63,260 nt of DNA. Source: Oscillospiraceae bacterium (GTDB lineage: Bacteria; Bacillota; Clostridia; Oscillospirales; Oscillospiraceae). Under the pieces are notes generated by a model that was not told the DNA's origin, searched no databases, and saw only the letters and a list, made by a program, of their open reading frames with translations. Shown here in pieces: positions 50,646-59,997 of the stretch (position 1 is the first letter of the stretch; each line of letters starts with the position of its first letter). The DNA lies in contig JAILFJ010000173.1 in assembly GCA_024697625.1 (NCBI GenBank), positions 1-63,260 on the forward strand. Reading direction: 5' to 3'. Position numbers and translations under genes: made by a program.

Positions 50646-52001
50646 TTAATGCAGCCGGCATCTGACGAGCCTGCCCCAGCCTCTTTCGCCGACAAAGCTG
50701 CCATTGTCATAGACAAGCCTGCCGCGGGAGTAGGTTTGGACGGGGTAGCCGTGGAGCTTCAGGCCCTCCCAGATCGTATGGTCGCAGTTGGAATGCATCT
50801 TGTCATTTGTGACGGTGAAGTCCTTTGCGGGATCGTAAATCACGATGTCGGCGTCCCTGCCGACGGCAATCTCACCCTTCGAGCGGCAGCCGAAGATCTT
50901 CGCAGGGTTGGCAGAGCAGAGAGCGACGGCTTTTTCGAAGGTGATACGGCCCTCATTCGCAGCGGAGAGCATGTACGGATACATGTTCTCAATGCCGGCG
51001 CAGCCATTCGGAATCCTGGAGAAGTCATCCCTGCCCCAGTCTTTTTCATACGACTGGAAGGGGCAGTGGTCGGTTGCAACCGTGTCGATATCGCCGCGCC
51101 GGATCGCCTCCCAAAGCGCTTCACGGCTTTCAGCACCTTTGATCGGCGGAGAACAGACAAAGTTTCTGCCGTCCTCCCGCTTATAAACATCGCAGGTAAA
51201 CTCGAGATACTGCGGACAGGTCTCGGCGTAGATCTCATAACCCTCGTCCTTGGCCGCCGTTACGGCCTCGACACCCTGCCGGTTGGCAAGATGCACGATG
51301 TAGAGAGGGACGCCGGTCGCCTTCGCCCACTGGATCGCACGGAAGTCGGCCTCGCCTTCGACGAACTCGGGACGGGACAGATAGTGGTACCAGGGGCCGG
51401 TTTTGCCTTCGGAGAGGTATTTCCTGGTGAGCATGTTCACAAGCTCGCTGTTCTCGGCGTGCACCGCGATGAGAGCGCCGACCTCTTTTGCCTTCTCCAG
51501 AACCCGGAAGAATACACCGTCGCTTACGCCGAAATCATAAACCATATAAACCTTGAAGGAAGGAATGCCGATCTCGACGCATTCGCCGATGCCGTCGATC
51601 AGCCCTTTCGACACGTCCGTGACCGCGACATGAAAGGAGTAATCCACCGCAGCGTTCGGTGCGCAGAGCGCGTCGCGCCGCTTCACGGTGTCGGTCATTT
51701 TTTCATTGGGATCCTGCTGCGCAAAATCGAAGACGGTTGTCGTTCCGCCGCAGGCCGCCGCTCTGGTACCGGCAAAGTAGTCGTCAGCGGAGGACGTTTC
51801 GCCGCAGGGCAGGGCAAGATGAGTGTGTGCGTCGATGGCACCGGGGAGCACAAGCATGCCTTCCGCGTCAACGACCTGTTCGCCGCCGCAGGGCTCGATG
51901 CTTTCGGCGATACAGACGATCCTGCCGTCCGTGACGCCGATATCAGCCTTGAAACGGCTGAGAGCGTTGACGACCGTCCCGTGTTTAATGATGAGATCCA
52001 T
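50646..52001 (-). CDS. hydA: Dihydropyrimidinase/hydantoinase
   Basis: The 451-residue enzyme is a cyclic amidohydrolase with the D-hydantoinase/dihydropyrimidinase pattern: PGAIDAHTHL (metal His pair), FKVYMVYD (Lys that is carboxylated and bridges the metals), AVHAEN, YIVHLAN and VATDHCPF. It opens the ring of dihydropyrimidines or hydantoins. In Clostridia such genes often belong to purine or hydantoin degradation, which fits the guanine deaminase and xanthine-dehydrogenase-type genes elsewhere in the window, though the loci are 35 kb apart. AGGAGG precedes ATG 52001. It follows the phosphatase gene by 40 bp. Confidence 0.88.
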   Translation of the reverse strand: MDLIIKHGTVVNALSRFKADIGVTDGRIVCIAESIEPCGGEQVVDAEGMLVLPGAIDAHTHLALPCGETSSADDYFAGTRAAACGGTTTVFDFAQQDPNEKMTDTVKRRDALCAPNAAVDYSFHVAVTDVSKGLIDGIGECVEIGIPSFKVYMVYDFGVSDGVFFRVLEKAKEVGALIAVHAENSELVNMLTRKYLSEGKTGPWYHYLSRPEFVEGEADFRAIQWAKATGVPLYIVHLANRQGVEAVTAAKDEGYEIYAETCPQYLEFTCDVYKREDGRNFVCSPPIKGAESREALWEAIRRGDIDTVATDHCPFQSYEKDWGRDDFSRIPNGCAGIENMYPYMLSAANEGRITFEKAVALCSANPAKIFGCRSKGEIAVGRDADIVIYDPAKDFTVTNDKMHSNCDHTIWEGLKLHGYPVQTYSRGRLVYDNGSFVGERGWGRLVRCRLH

Positions 52002-52041
52002 GGTCGGTTACCTCCTTTTCTGGCTTCTTAAAGGCTTACTC

Positions 52042-52704
52042 TCACACTCCGAATATCTTCTTCTGAAATACCGGATTCTCTTCAGACACCATCACTTCAA
52101 GCGCGGCGTTCATGTACTCTTCCTTCGCAATAAACACAGCCCGGATCTTGTCCGCCTCTTCCGGTGACTTCCCGGCGCTGAGAAGCTTCTCCCGGATACT
52201 GTCTGCTTCCGGAATGCAGGCGTTGTTGGAGAGCATGTAGTCTGCCATGATCGTATCCTGCTTAACCCCTAATGCGGAAAGTACATATGCTGTGATTACC
52301 CCGCAGCGATCTTTTCCTGCTGTGCAGTGCCAGAGAATGCCGCCGGATGCAAAGTCGTGACTGAAGATGATGGAGAGGGCTTCCTTTACGGCTTTATGAT
52401 GTTCCGTGATCATCTGCCGATACAGGCTGACCATGTCCGGCACGGTATCCAGCGATCCGCTCCTGGTGATCCCGGCCGCCTGTTCATCGAAGATCGGGAC
52501 AATATGATAAGAGGCAGCCTCAGGAATCCGGTCAGGGGCCCGCTCTCTGCCTGTATCCGTCCTCAGGTCGATGATGGCTGAGATACCGGCAAGTTCCGCA
52601 GGCTCAGCTGCATGGAGATTGGCTGAACGGAAGAGCATGCCGGACGGAATGATCTGGCCGCGTGAGTTCTGTATGCCGCCGAGGTCTCTGAAATTACGGA
52701 TCAT
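52042..52704 (-). CDS. Tyrosine-phosphatase-like protein
   Basis: The 220-residue protein matches the bacterial tyrosine/lipid phosphatase family (Y_phosphatase3): RNFRDLGGIQNSRG at the start, IDLRTDTGRER, and the P-loop HCTAGKDRCG with catalytic Cys and Arg. Members remove phosphate from phosphotyrosine or phosphoinositides; the substrate is unknown. ATG 52704 follows GGAGG at 6 bases. It lies upstream of the hydantoinase gene on the same strand and may be co-transcribed with it. Confidence 0.88.
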   Translation of the reverse strand: MIRNFRDLGGIQNSRGQIIPSGMLFRSANLHAAEPAELAGISAIIDLRTDTGRERAPDRIPEAASYHIVPIFDEQAAGITRSGSLDTVPDMVSLYRQMITEHHKAVKEALSIIFSHDFASGGILWHCTAGKDRCGVITAYVLSALGVKQDTIMADYMLSNNACIPEADSIREKLLSAGKSPEEADKIRAVFIAKEEYMNAALEVMVSEENPVFQKKIFGV

Positions 52705-52908
52705 GGAGGGCCTCCGGTTGATGAGAATGGAGAGAGTATAACACAGGACGGGCAGAACGGCAAGAAAAAGGACACTCCAACACGGAGAAGCCCGTTCCCT
52801 GAAAATCGGCAACTCATCACAGGATGCTGTGATCGATTCACGTCATAGGATGACCTGCATGTCGGATGAGCTGCAGGAAGCCGGGCGGAAAACGGAGATC
52901 CACGGAGC

Positions 52909-52938
52909 TTGACGGAGGGAAGCGGAGCATGATACAAT
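52909..52938 (+). promoter_or_regulatory. Promoter of the aldo/keto reductase gene
   Basis: TTGACG (52909-52914) and TACAAT (52933-52938) are 18 bp apart, about 70 bp before the reductase start. Confidence 0.7.
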
Positions 52939-53006
52939 TCATACCGTCGAAGCGCCCTGCCTGGCTTGCGCGCAGGGTGCTTCAATCTGCCGAAGGGGGA
53001 ATACAA

Positions 53007-54125
53007 ATGTCAGTAAAAAAACTGGGCTTCGGACTGATGCGGCTTCCGCTGACCGATCCGGACGACGAGAGCAGCATCGACATTGAACTGATGAAACAGA
53101 TGGTGGACATCTTCCTTGCACGGGGCTTCACCTATTTTGACACCGCCTGGATGTACTGCGGCGGCAAAAGCGAGGAGGCGATCGGGGAGACGCTGGTCGC
53201 GCGTCATCCGCGTGACAGCTTTACTCTGACAACGAAGCTGCCCTCCTACATGATCAAAAGCGAAGACGACCGGGAGATGATCTTTTCCGAACAGCTGCGG
53301 CGCACCAGAGCGGTGTACTTCGACTATTACTGGCTTCACAACGTCAATTCCGGGTCTGTGGAGGTTTTCGACAAATATCACTGCTGGGATTTTATCCGCT
53401 CCAAGAAGGAGGCCGGGCTTGTAAAGCACATCGGCTTCTCGTATCACGACGGGCCGGAGCTGCTGGACAAGCTGCTGACTGCGCACCCGGAGATTGAGTA
53501 TGTGCAGCTGATGATCAACTACCTCGACTGGGACAATCCCGGCGTACAGAGCCGTGCCAACTACGAGGTCTGCGTGAAGCACGGCAGACCCGTTATCGTC
53601 ATGGAGCCGGTCAAGGGTGGAACCCTGGCCAACCTCCCCGGTGAGCTTGAGGCGCAGTTTAAGGCCCGTGAGCCGGAGATGTCCGTTCCCTCCTGGGCGA
53701 TCCGCTTCGCCGCCAGCCAGGAGCAGGTTTATATGGTGCTCAGCGGCATGAGCAACATGGAGCAGATGCTCGATAACACCGCCACAATGGGCGACTTCAA
53801 GCCGCTCAACGCGGAAGAACTGCAATTTATGGAGGAGGCAGCCTCGATCATCAAGGCACGTATCGCCATCGCCTGCACACGCTGTTCCTATTGTACGGTC
53901 AACTGCCCGCAGCACATCGCCATCCCCGAGTATTTCTCCCTGTACAATAATGAGATGCTCATTGACGAAGACAGACGCCCTGTCTATGGCGGCAATTACA
54001 GGCGTCTGACCCTCAAGAACGGCAAGGCCAGTGACTGCATCAAATGCGGTCAATGCGAGGAAATGTGCCCCCAGCACCTGCCCATCCGGAAGTATCTGGA
54101 AAACGTAGCAAAAACCTTCGAGTAA
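53007..54125 (+). CDS. Aldo/keto reductase with C-terminal 4Fe-4S ferredoxin domain
   Basis: The 372-residue protein has an aldo/keto reductase barrel (LGFGLMRLPL, FDTAWMY with the catalytic Asp and Tyr, DYYWLHNV, GFSYHD) and a C-terminal ferredoxin-like part with CTRCSYCTVNCP and CIKCGQCEEMCP. The two CxxCxxCxxxC/P sets could hold two 4Fe-4S clusters. This architecture is common in anaerobes, where it probably links carbonyl reduction to ferredoxin-type electron transfer. AGGGGGA precedes ATG 53007. The gene has its own promoter. Confidence 0.9.
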   Translation: MSVKKLGFGLMRLPLTDPDDESSIDIELMKQMVDIFLARGFTYFDTAWMYCGGKSEEAIGETLVARHPRDSFTLTTKLPSYMIKSEDDREMIFSEQLRRTRAVYFDYYWLHNVNSGSVEVFDKYHCWDFIRSKKEAGLVKHIGFSYHDGPELLDKLLTAHPEIEYVQLMINYLDWDNPGVQSRANYEVCVKHGRPVIVMEPVKGGTLANLPGELEAQFKAREPEMSVPSWAIRFAASQEQVYMVLSGMSNMEQMLDNTATMGDFKPLNAEELQFMEEAASIIKARIAIACTRCSYCTVNCPQHIAIPEYFSLYNNEMLIDEDRRPVYGGNYRRLTLKNGKASDCIKCGQCEEMCPQHLPIRKYLENVAKTFE

Positions 54126-54268
54126 GCGCAAACGCTTCAAACACGGGCTTCCAATCATAACAGGGGGGCTTTCTGCTCCCCCTGTACAAGGCCGGGATTC
54201 ATGATAGAATCGTCACGACAGAGCTGGATCAGAGCAGTCCTGCCGGCCGGGACAGAAAGGAGAACATC

Positions 54269-55312
54269 ATGGAGAAGCGGATCGGTTTTGGGATTGTCGG
54301 TCTCGGCAGCATCTCCGGAGCGCATGCGGCAGCGCTGCGGGATCAGGAGGACTGCCGGCTCGTGGGAGGGTTTCACAGAAACCGTGAGAAAGCGGATCAG
54401 TGGGCTTCGGAAAATCACTGTCGTGCGTTTTACTCCCTGGAGGAGATGCTGCAGGACCCGGAAATCGACGCGGTGAGCATCACGACGCCGTCCGGGTACC
54501 ATCTCGATCCTGCCCTTGCGGCCATCCGTGCCAGGAAACACGTTCTGATCGAAAAGCCCATGGAAATCACGGAGGAGCGGATCCAGTTCCTGATTGAGAA
54601 TGCCAGAGCGCACCACGTCCTTCTGTGCGGTATTTTCCAGAGCCGTTTCCAGGACGCGCCTCTGCTCCTGAAGAAAGCCGTGGACGAGGGAAGATTCGGA
54701 ACCATCTCGCTGGCGGATGCACAGGTAAAATGGTACCGTTCACAGGACTATTACGACAGCGGCGCCTGGCGAGGCACATGGGCGGTGGACGGAGGCGGTG
54801 TCCTAATGAATCAGGGCATCCACGCCATCGACCTGCTGCTGTTCCTGATGGGTGACCCCGTGGAAGTCAGCGCACACACAGCGACGCTTGGTCACGAGAG
54901 AATTGAAGTGGAGGATACGGCCGTTGCCATTCTGAGGTTCGGAAACGGGGCGCTTGGAGTGATCGAGGGCACAACGGCCGCATATCCAGGGAGTCAGAAG
55001 CGTATCGAAATCTGTGGATCGAAAGGGCAGGCTGTTCTGGAAGAGGATTCCATCACAAAATGGGAGTTCGCGGAAGAGCGGCCGGAGGATGCAGAGATAC
55101 GGGCCCGGTTTGCCTCATCCACATCCTCCGGAGGCGCCAGTGACCCCAAAGGGATCAGCCTGATCGGGCACATCCGTGAGTATGCAGACTTTGCCGCGGC
55201 GATCAGGAACGGGACAAAACCCTTTGTCCCCGGCGAAGAAGCGCTGAGATCCGTGCGCCTGATCCGCGCGATCTATCAGAGCGTCAAAACAGGCTCTTCC
55301 GTCCGGCTCTGA
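54269..55312 (+). CDS. Gfo/Idh/MocA-family oxidoreductase
   Basis: The 347-residue NAD(P)-dependent enzyme has the Rossmann start FGIVGLGSISGAHAAAL, the family motif VLIEKPMEI, and the C-terminal domain element GGGVLMNQGIHAIDLLLFL with the usual catalytic His region. Family members oxidise sugars, inositols or their derivatives; the substrate here is unknown. GAAAGGAG precedes ATG 54269. It is 143 bp downstream of the aldo/keto reductase gene and may share its transcript. Confidence 0.9.
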   Translation: MEKRIGFGIVGLGSISGAHAAALRDQEDCRLVGGFHRNREKADQWASENHCRAFYSLEEMLQDPEIDAVSITTPSGYHLDPALAAIRARKHVLIEKPMEITEERIQFLIENARAHHVLLCGIFQSRFQDAPLLLKKAVDEGRFGTISLADAQVKWYRSQDYYDSGAWRGTWAVDGGGVLMNQGIHAIDLLLFLMGDPVEVSAHTATLGHERIEVEDTAVAILRFGNGALGVIEGTTAAYPGSQKRIEICGSKGQAVLEEDSITKWEFAEERPEDAEIRARFASSTSSGGASDPKGISLIGHIREYADFAAAIRNGTKPFVPGEEALRSVRLIRAIYQSVKTGSSVRL

Positions 55313-55407
55313 CTGGACAGGACGAGCGGCAGAGAGCGCACACTTCGAACATGATATTCGTATCACAGCTCATTTCAGCGTTCGTTGCATTCGTCTGTAA
55401 ATGAAAT

Positions 55408-55565
55408 CGGGAGCTACGACGCCTGAGAAGCGTGGGCTCCCGGTTTCAGCTGTATTACCAGGGCAAAAACGAGACAGCCGATGAAGCGGCTGCCTGTATA
55501 ACGATGCGGTGGCAGATTTTAAGTCCCCTGTAAGGGTCAGCAGGTACTGACCCTTACAGGGGACT
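55408..55565. repeat. Intergenic hairpins, one a perfect 19-bp inverted repeat
   Basis: Positions 55522-55540 and 55547-55565 form a perfect 19-bp stem with a 6-base loop. A second imperfect hairpin closed by CGGGAGC/GCTCCCG lies at about 55408-55442. The 299-bp gap holds no recognised gene. The elements may terminate the two convergent transcripts or be a small mobile repeat. Confidence 0.6.
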
Positions 55566-55611
55566 GGATATACTACCGGTTTACCAGTGGTTATGATTGG
55601 GTAAATGGTTT

Positions 55612-56604
55612 TCAGACATTCATAAAGGAGGATGCCATATAGGTGATGAGGTCGCTGAAGTCCGCATCGGAGGCAGGCCAAGCGGTGAACTCCATGCAGT
55701 CCTTGCCGGCGGAGAGAACCACGTTGAATGTATCGTACTCGGTGTTCTCATAGGTGAAGGCCTTGAAGCCGTTGACCAGAGCCGGCTCCGGTACGCTGCA
55801 GTTGTCGTACTCCTTAAGCTCCTCTTCGTAATCCTCTATCGTCAGGTCGTCGTAGTAATAGACAGTGAAACCATACTCATTATCTTCGTCCGCAAAATAC
55901 CCGTAGCAGCCGTCTTCGAGGTCCTCATCGGTCAGCTCCTGCTCCTGCAGCATCGAGGGGACCCACATCTGGAGATGGATCTCGTCGAACGTGACGGTGG
56001 CGCCGTCTGCGTCGGCTTCCAGCGCGTCAGCCTCAATGTCTTCCCAGTTCAACTCCGTCACGGAGGGACTGACAGACAGGATCATGTTCTTGATGTAGGG
56101 GGAATAGGCTTCATACTGGTCGTCGCTCGGGGCGCTGATAACACCGGTGATCAGAACACCGCTGGCGGTCAGTATGCCGTAGCCTGACACCTTGGTCTCC
56201 AGGTTCTCGAAGATCACGCCGGGAATGCGGTTGAGATCGGCATACGAGGCGGTCGTGGCAGTGGCGGCCAGCTCCTGTGCGAGCTGATCGAGGCTGTAGC
56301 CCTGCGGCGCGTCCATCATCGTGACGGTCATGTTGGCACCGCCGCCCTCTTCACCGGCCAGGAACGCGAGACCTGCGGCTGCCTGCTCCGCCGTGATATC
56401 CACCAGAACCCAGTCGCTGGGCAGATACACGTCAAAACCGAGACCGGTGCTTACCCAGGCGCCGTCATAGACAGAGGTGTCGATGTCGTGATAGTCCAAT
56501 ATGATGGGGTCGTCCGCGGTCTCCCCAGCGGCATAGACCGCCGTGGTCATAAGAGAGGCGGCAAGGGCCAGAACCAGAATCAATGCAAAAATTTTCTTGC
56601 TCAT
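55612..56604 (-). CDS. Secreted hypothetical protein with two similar domains
   Basis: The 330-residue protein has a Sec signal (KKIFALILVLALAASLMTTAVYA). The mature part appears to contain two copies of a domain of about 140 residues: each begins with a strand-rich FDVYLPSDWVLVD or LQMWVPSMLQEQELT segment, has MTVTMMDA or GFTVYYYDD, and ends in a region like YIKNMILSVSP or LITYMASSFMNV. This recalls PsbP-like domains, but the match is weak. It is very acidic. It has its own promoter, and its function is unknown. Confidence 0.72.
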   Translation of the reverse strand: MSKKIFALILVLALAASLMTTAVYAAGETADDPIILDYHDIDTSVYDGAWVSTGLGFDVYLPSDWVLVDITAEQAAAGLAFLAGEEGGGANMTVTMMDAPQGYSLDQLAQELAATATTASYADLNRIPGVIFENLETKVSGYGILTASGVLITGVISAPSDDQYEAYSPYIKNMILSVSPSVTELNWEDIEADALEADADGATVTFDEIHLQMWVPSMLQEQELTDEDLEDGCYGYFADEDNEYGFTVYYYDDLTIEDYEEELKEYDNCSVPEPALVNGFKAFTYENTEYDTFNVVLSAGKDCMEFTAWPASDADFSDLITYMASSFMNV

Positions 56605-56639
56605 AGTGTTTCCATCCTTTCTTTAAGCTGGTAGTGTTA

Positions 56640-56668
56640 AGCGTATCATCTGTCGTCTGAAAAGTCAA
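56640..56668 (-). promoter_or_regulatory. Promoter of the two-domain secreted protein gene
   Basis: On the minus strand TTGACT (56663-56668) and TACGCT (56640-56645) are 17 bp apart, about 35 bp before the start codon. Confidence 0.6.
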
Positions 56669-56719
56669 GCACACGTTTTCCTGAACAGACTGATTCACAG
56701 GTTTTCGTCCTTGAAAAAC

Positions 56720-57304
56720 TTAAACAAAACGGGCATCTCTCAGCACCAGATAAATATAGTAATTCCCATCAACTTCTTCTTGATAAGAGTCAAACGTTCC
56801 GACAACGGTGATTTCCGCACCGGCCTCAGGATATTCATCCGGATAAACAAGTTCCTCCGCCGTTTCAAACTCCAGCCCCTGGGCACAGCAGGCGGTCGCA
56901 TCCTGCACGATACAGGCATAAAGCCGTTCACCGTTATACTCCTGCGTTGCAAACAGACCACGCATTTTTACGGTTTTCCCAATGTACTGCTCCGGCTCAT
57001 ACATCATGGCATAAACTTCGGAATAAACCATCGTGCTGCTGAGCTGCGTGAGATCCACATCCACGGCTCCGGGGTCGCCGTTGTCCGCAGGCACGGCTTC
57101 CACCGGTGCAGAGACAGGCCCGGATGCTTCTTCCGTTTTGGATTCAGGAGCAACGGAAGGCGTTGTTTCAGCCGGCTGTATTGCAGCTGTGGGGCTTGGG
57201 CTGAACACCGGAGAATCTGCCTCCTTCGAAACTGAACCTGAGCCGCAGGCCGCCAGCGAGAAGAGCATCGTCAGGGCAAGCGGGATGATAATAGATTTTT
57301 TCAT
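56720..57304 (-). CDS. Lipoprotein with OB-like domain in the zinc-uptake operon
   Basis: The 194-residue product has a lipoprotein signal (LFSLAAC with the lipidated Cys near residue 20), a Pro/Ser/Thr/Glu-rich linker of about 55 residues, and a C-terminal domain of about 100 residues (QYIGKTVKMRGLF, CIVQDATACCAQGLEFE, GAEITVVGTFDSY) that looks like an OB fold. The adjacent Cys pair could bind metal. It is the last gene of the zur-znu operon, overlapping znuB by 4 bp, which suggests an extracellular zinc-related role; this is inference. Confidence 0.75.
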   Translation of the reverse strand: MKKSIIIPLALTMLFSLAACGSGSVSKEADSPVFSPSPTAAIQPAETTPSVAPESKTEEASGPVSAPVEAVPADNGDPGAVDVDLTQLSSTMVYSEVYAMMYEPEQYIGKTVKMRGLFATQEYNGERLYACIVQDATACCAQGLEFETAEELVYPDEYPEAGAEITVVGTFDSYQEEVDGNYYIYLVLRDARFV

Positions 57305-58155
57305 GCGTGAACACCTCCGAGTATTCTGCCAAGGGCAGAAAAGACAAAGAACAGTACGATATCTACCGCCACGATAGTGGAGCCAACCGGCGTCCCGGCG
57401 AGGATCGAAATCAGAATGCCGAGAAGAGAACAGAAGATGGAGAGAACTGCCGAATAGACCGTCACGCTGCGAAAGCTTTTAAAAGCCCGCATGGCGGAGA
57501 GCGCCGGAAAGATGACTAGCGCGGAAATAAGCAGAGAACCGACAAGGTTCATGGCCAGCACGATGATGACCGCAATGATGACAGCGATGATGAAATTGTA
57601 TACCTTTGTCTTTACGCCGGTCGCCGCGGCAAAGCTCTCGTCGAAGGTGACGGCAAAAACCTTGTGATAGAAGAACACGAATGCCGCTACAACGAGTACG
57701 GACAGGGCTGCACACAGTCTTACCTCAGTCTTCGTCAGCGTAAGGATCGATGTCGAGCCGAACAGCGTGGAGCAGACGTCGCCCGAGAGATTGCCGGATG
57801 GAGAAAAAAGATTCATCAGCAGATAACCGATCGCAAGCGCACCAACAGAAATCATGGCCACCATTGCATCACCTTTGATTTTCGCGTTCTGCCCGGCACG
57901 CAGCAGCAGGATCGCACTGAGGATTGTAATGAGCAGCACCAGCGGCATGTCGTTCGTCAGATGCAGCACCGAGGCGATCGCCATGGCTCCGAAGGCCACA
58001 TGACTCAGTCCGTCTCCGATGAAGGAAAAACGCTTCAGCACCAGCGTTACACCCAGCAGCGAAGAACAGAGAGAAATCAGAACGCCCACGGCCAGTGCAT
58101 AGCGGACAAAGGGATACTGCCAGTAAAGTGCAAGTTTTTCCAGAACGGCTGTCAT
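57301..58155 (-). CDS. znuB: Zinc/manganese ABC transporter permease
   Basis: The 284-residue membrane protein has about eight helices and the pattern of metal-family ABC-3 permeases: LKRFSFIGDGLSHVAFGAMA with the conserved Asp-Gly-Leu-Ser-His, and SALVIFPALSAM near the C-terminus. It forms the channel for the metal delivered by ZnuA. Zinc is preferred because the operon starts with a Zur-like regulator. Both ends overlap neighbours by 4 bp. Confidence 0.9.
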   Translation of the reverse strand: MTAVLEKLALYWQYPFVRYALAVGVLISLCSSLLGVTLVLKRFSFIGDGLSHVAFGAMAIASVLHLTNDMPLVLLITILSAILLLRAGQNAKIKGDAMVAMISVGALAIGYLLMNLFSPSGNLSGDVCSTLFGSTSILTLTKTEVRLCAALSVLVVAAFVFFYHKVFAVTFDESFAAATGVKTKVYNFIIAVIIAVIIVLAMNLVGSLLISALVIFPALSAMRAFKSFRSVTVYSAVLSIFCSLLGILISILAGTPVGSTIVAVDIVLFFVFSALGRILGGVHA

Positions 58156-58859
58156 CCGGTAACGCCCCCTTTCACGAACAGGTTTGCGATACCGCTGCTC
58201 CGGTACGCCTCTCGGTTCCCGAAAAACACCCGATCGCCTATGTGGAGAACGAGACTGGCATAGCGCAGAGCGGCATCGATGTCGTGGGAGATCATGATGA
58301 TCGTGATCCCCTGCTCACGGTTAAGCTTTTCAATCAGATCGTACATCTCCGCCGTAACCTTTGGATCGAGCCCGGAGACCGGCTCATCCAGAAAGAGCAG
58401 TTTGCTGGTAGCGCAGAGAGCACGGGCAAGCAGAACACGCTGCTGCTGGCCGCCGGAAAGCTCCCGGTAGCATCGCGCGGTCAGGTGTTCGATCCCCATG
58501 GAGCGGATGTTGTCTTCTGCGCGCTGTTTTTCAGCTTTTGTATAAAAAGGCCGCCAGCGGCAACTCCCCTCAAAGCCGGAAAGAACCACCTCCCGAACGG
58601 AGGCCGGGAAATCCTTCTGCACCGGCGTCTGCTGGGGCAGATAGCCGATCTCGCTGATCCGGAGCCCATCGCCCGTCAAGATCTGCCCGGCAAGCGGCTT
58701 CTGCAGGCCGAGGATCGTCCGCATGAGGGTGCTTTTTCCGGAGCCGTTCTCCCCGACGATGCAGAGATAGTCTCCGCTGTTTACTTTAAACGACAGGCCG
58801 TGAAGGATCTCCTGACCGTCATAGCCTAAACACAGATTCTGACAGGTGATGAGCGCCAT
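58152..58859 (-). CDS. znuC: Zinc ABC transporter ATP-binding protein
   Basis: The 235-residue ATPase shows Walker [13 protein letters not shown]-loop YLPQQ, signature [15 protein letters not shown], Walker B LLFLDEPVSGLD and switch His MISHD. It matches the ZnuC/MntB group. It begins 9 bp after znuA and overlaps znuB, as expected for a metal-uptake operon. Confidence 0.92.
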   Translation of the reverse strand: MALITCQNLCLGYDGQEILHGLSFKVNSGDYLCIVGENGSGKSTLMRTILGLQKPLAGQILTGDGLRISEIGYLPQQTPVQKDFPASVREVVLSGFEGSCRWRPFYTKAEKQRAEDNIRSMGIEHLTARCYRELSGGQQQRVLLARALCATSKLLFLDEPVSGLDPKVTAEMYDLIEKLNREQGITIIMISHDIDAALRYASLVLHIGDRVFFGNREAYRSSGIANLFVKGGVTG

Positions 58860-58868
58860 CGTTCCTCC

Positions 58869-59885
58869 TCAGCCCAGAGCGGCTTTCAGTACGTCAAGAT
58901 TCTTTTCCATGATCGAGAGATAGTTTTCTCCCGCGGCCGCGTCCTTCGCTGTGGTTGACTGCATGGAATCCATGGTGAGAATCTGCTGATTCCCGGACTG
59001 CGTATTCTCCACGACGGTACGGGCGATGCTTCCGTCCGCACTTTCGATCTGCAGCACGGCAGGAAGACCGAGTTCATCCAGCTTTCCGGCAAGGAAGATG
59101 ATCGTTTCAAAGCTGGCCTCTGTCTCCGCAGAGCAGCCGACAAAGGCGGCGTAGTAGTCCAGCGAATAATCGTCCGTCAGATACCGGAAGGGGAAGCGGT
59201 CGGCAAACAGAAGCGTGTGCTGGGTGGCTGCTTTAACGGCTGCCTGATACAGTGCATCCAACCTGCTCAGTTTTTCAATGTAGGCGTCGGCATTGGCCCC
59301 ATAGAGCGCCGCGTTTTCGCTGTTGATCTGCCCAAGTACATCTGCGATCGCGCGACAGAGAACGGCGGCATTTTTCAGCGAGAGCCAGACGTGCTCGTCG
59401 TATTCGACTTCTTCCGGCTCTGCGTCGTGATCCTCTTCGTGATCATGTTCTTCCTCTTGGTCGTGGTCGTGATCTTGTTCCATCCCCTCAACGATCACTT
59501 CTTCTTTGACGGAATCCCCGAGGACTTCCATCAGGTTGATGACCACCATGTTTTTGTTCGTCGCTTCCTGCAGGGCGTCCTTGACCCATTCATCGCTCTC
59601 GCCGCCTGTATAGATGAACAGATCGCAGGCAGAAATGCGGACGATGTCGTCGGCAGTGGGCTGATAGCTGTGCAGATCCACGCCATTGTCCAACAGCATG
59701 GTCACTTCGGCGTTGGAAGCCTGTTCGCCGAGCATATTCAGAACCCAGTCGTAGATTGGAAAAATCGTCGTCACGATGCGCAGCTTTGGCGCAGCGACCG
59801 CCTCCTTTGCCGGAGCAGTCCCGCATCCGGCCAGAAGGCCCAGTGCAAGAGTGAGGACCAACGCAGCAGATAATAGCTTTTTCAT
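58869..59885 (-). CDS. znuA: Zinc-binding lipoprotein of a metal ABC transporter
   Basis: The 338-residue lipoprotein (signal ending LLAGC, Cys near residue 21) is a cluster A-I metal-binding protein: TTIFPIYDWVLNML, the first ligand region DLHSYQPT, and a His/Asp/Glu-rich loop (about residues 138-170, DHDHDQEEEHDHEEDHD) that is a mark of zinc-specific ZnuA proteins. Further ligands are expected in DEHVWLSL and FADRFPFRYL. It captures zinc outside the cell for ZnuBC. A terminator-like hairpin lies between it and the upstream small gene, so its level may be set by attenuation. Confidence 0.92.
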   Translation of the reverse strand: MKKLLSAALVLTLALGLLAGCGTAPAKEAVAAPKLRIVTTIFPIYDWVLNMLGEQASNAEVTMLLDNGVDLHSYQPTADDIVRISACDLFIYTGGESDEWVKDALQEATNKNMVVINLMEVLGDSVKEEVIVEGMEQDHDHDQEEEHDHEEDHDAEPEEVEYDEHVWLSLKNAAVLCRAIADVLGQINSENAALYGANADAYIEKLSRLDALYQAAVKAATQHTLLFADRFPFRYLTDDYSLDYYAAFVGCSAETEASFETIIFLAGKLDELGLPAVLQIESADGSIARTVVENTQSGNQQILTMDSMQSTTAKDAAAGENYLSIMEKNLDVLKAALG

Positions 59886-59915
59886 AAGAAAACCTCCGAA
59901 TCAATCCAAAAATAA

Positions 59916-59982
59916 GCGCAAAAAGACAAGGGGGTATGGCGATGCCAGACAAGCCTGTCTCATTGGACAGACTAACCCCTTG
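59916..59982 (-). terminator. Terminator or attenuator between the Cys-rich gene and znuA
   Basis: On the minus strand CAAGGGG (59976-59982) pairs with CCCCTTG (59927-59933) around a region with an inner CTGTC/GACAG stem, followed by TCTTTTTG. This is an intrinsic terminator inside the operon, 40 bp before the znuA start, so partial read-through or regulation is implied. Confidence 0.7.
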
Positions 59983-59997
59983 TGATGATCTGTGGAT

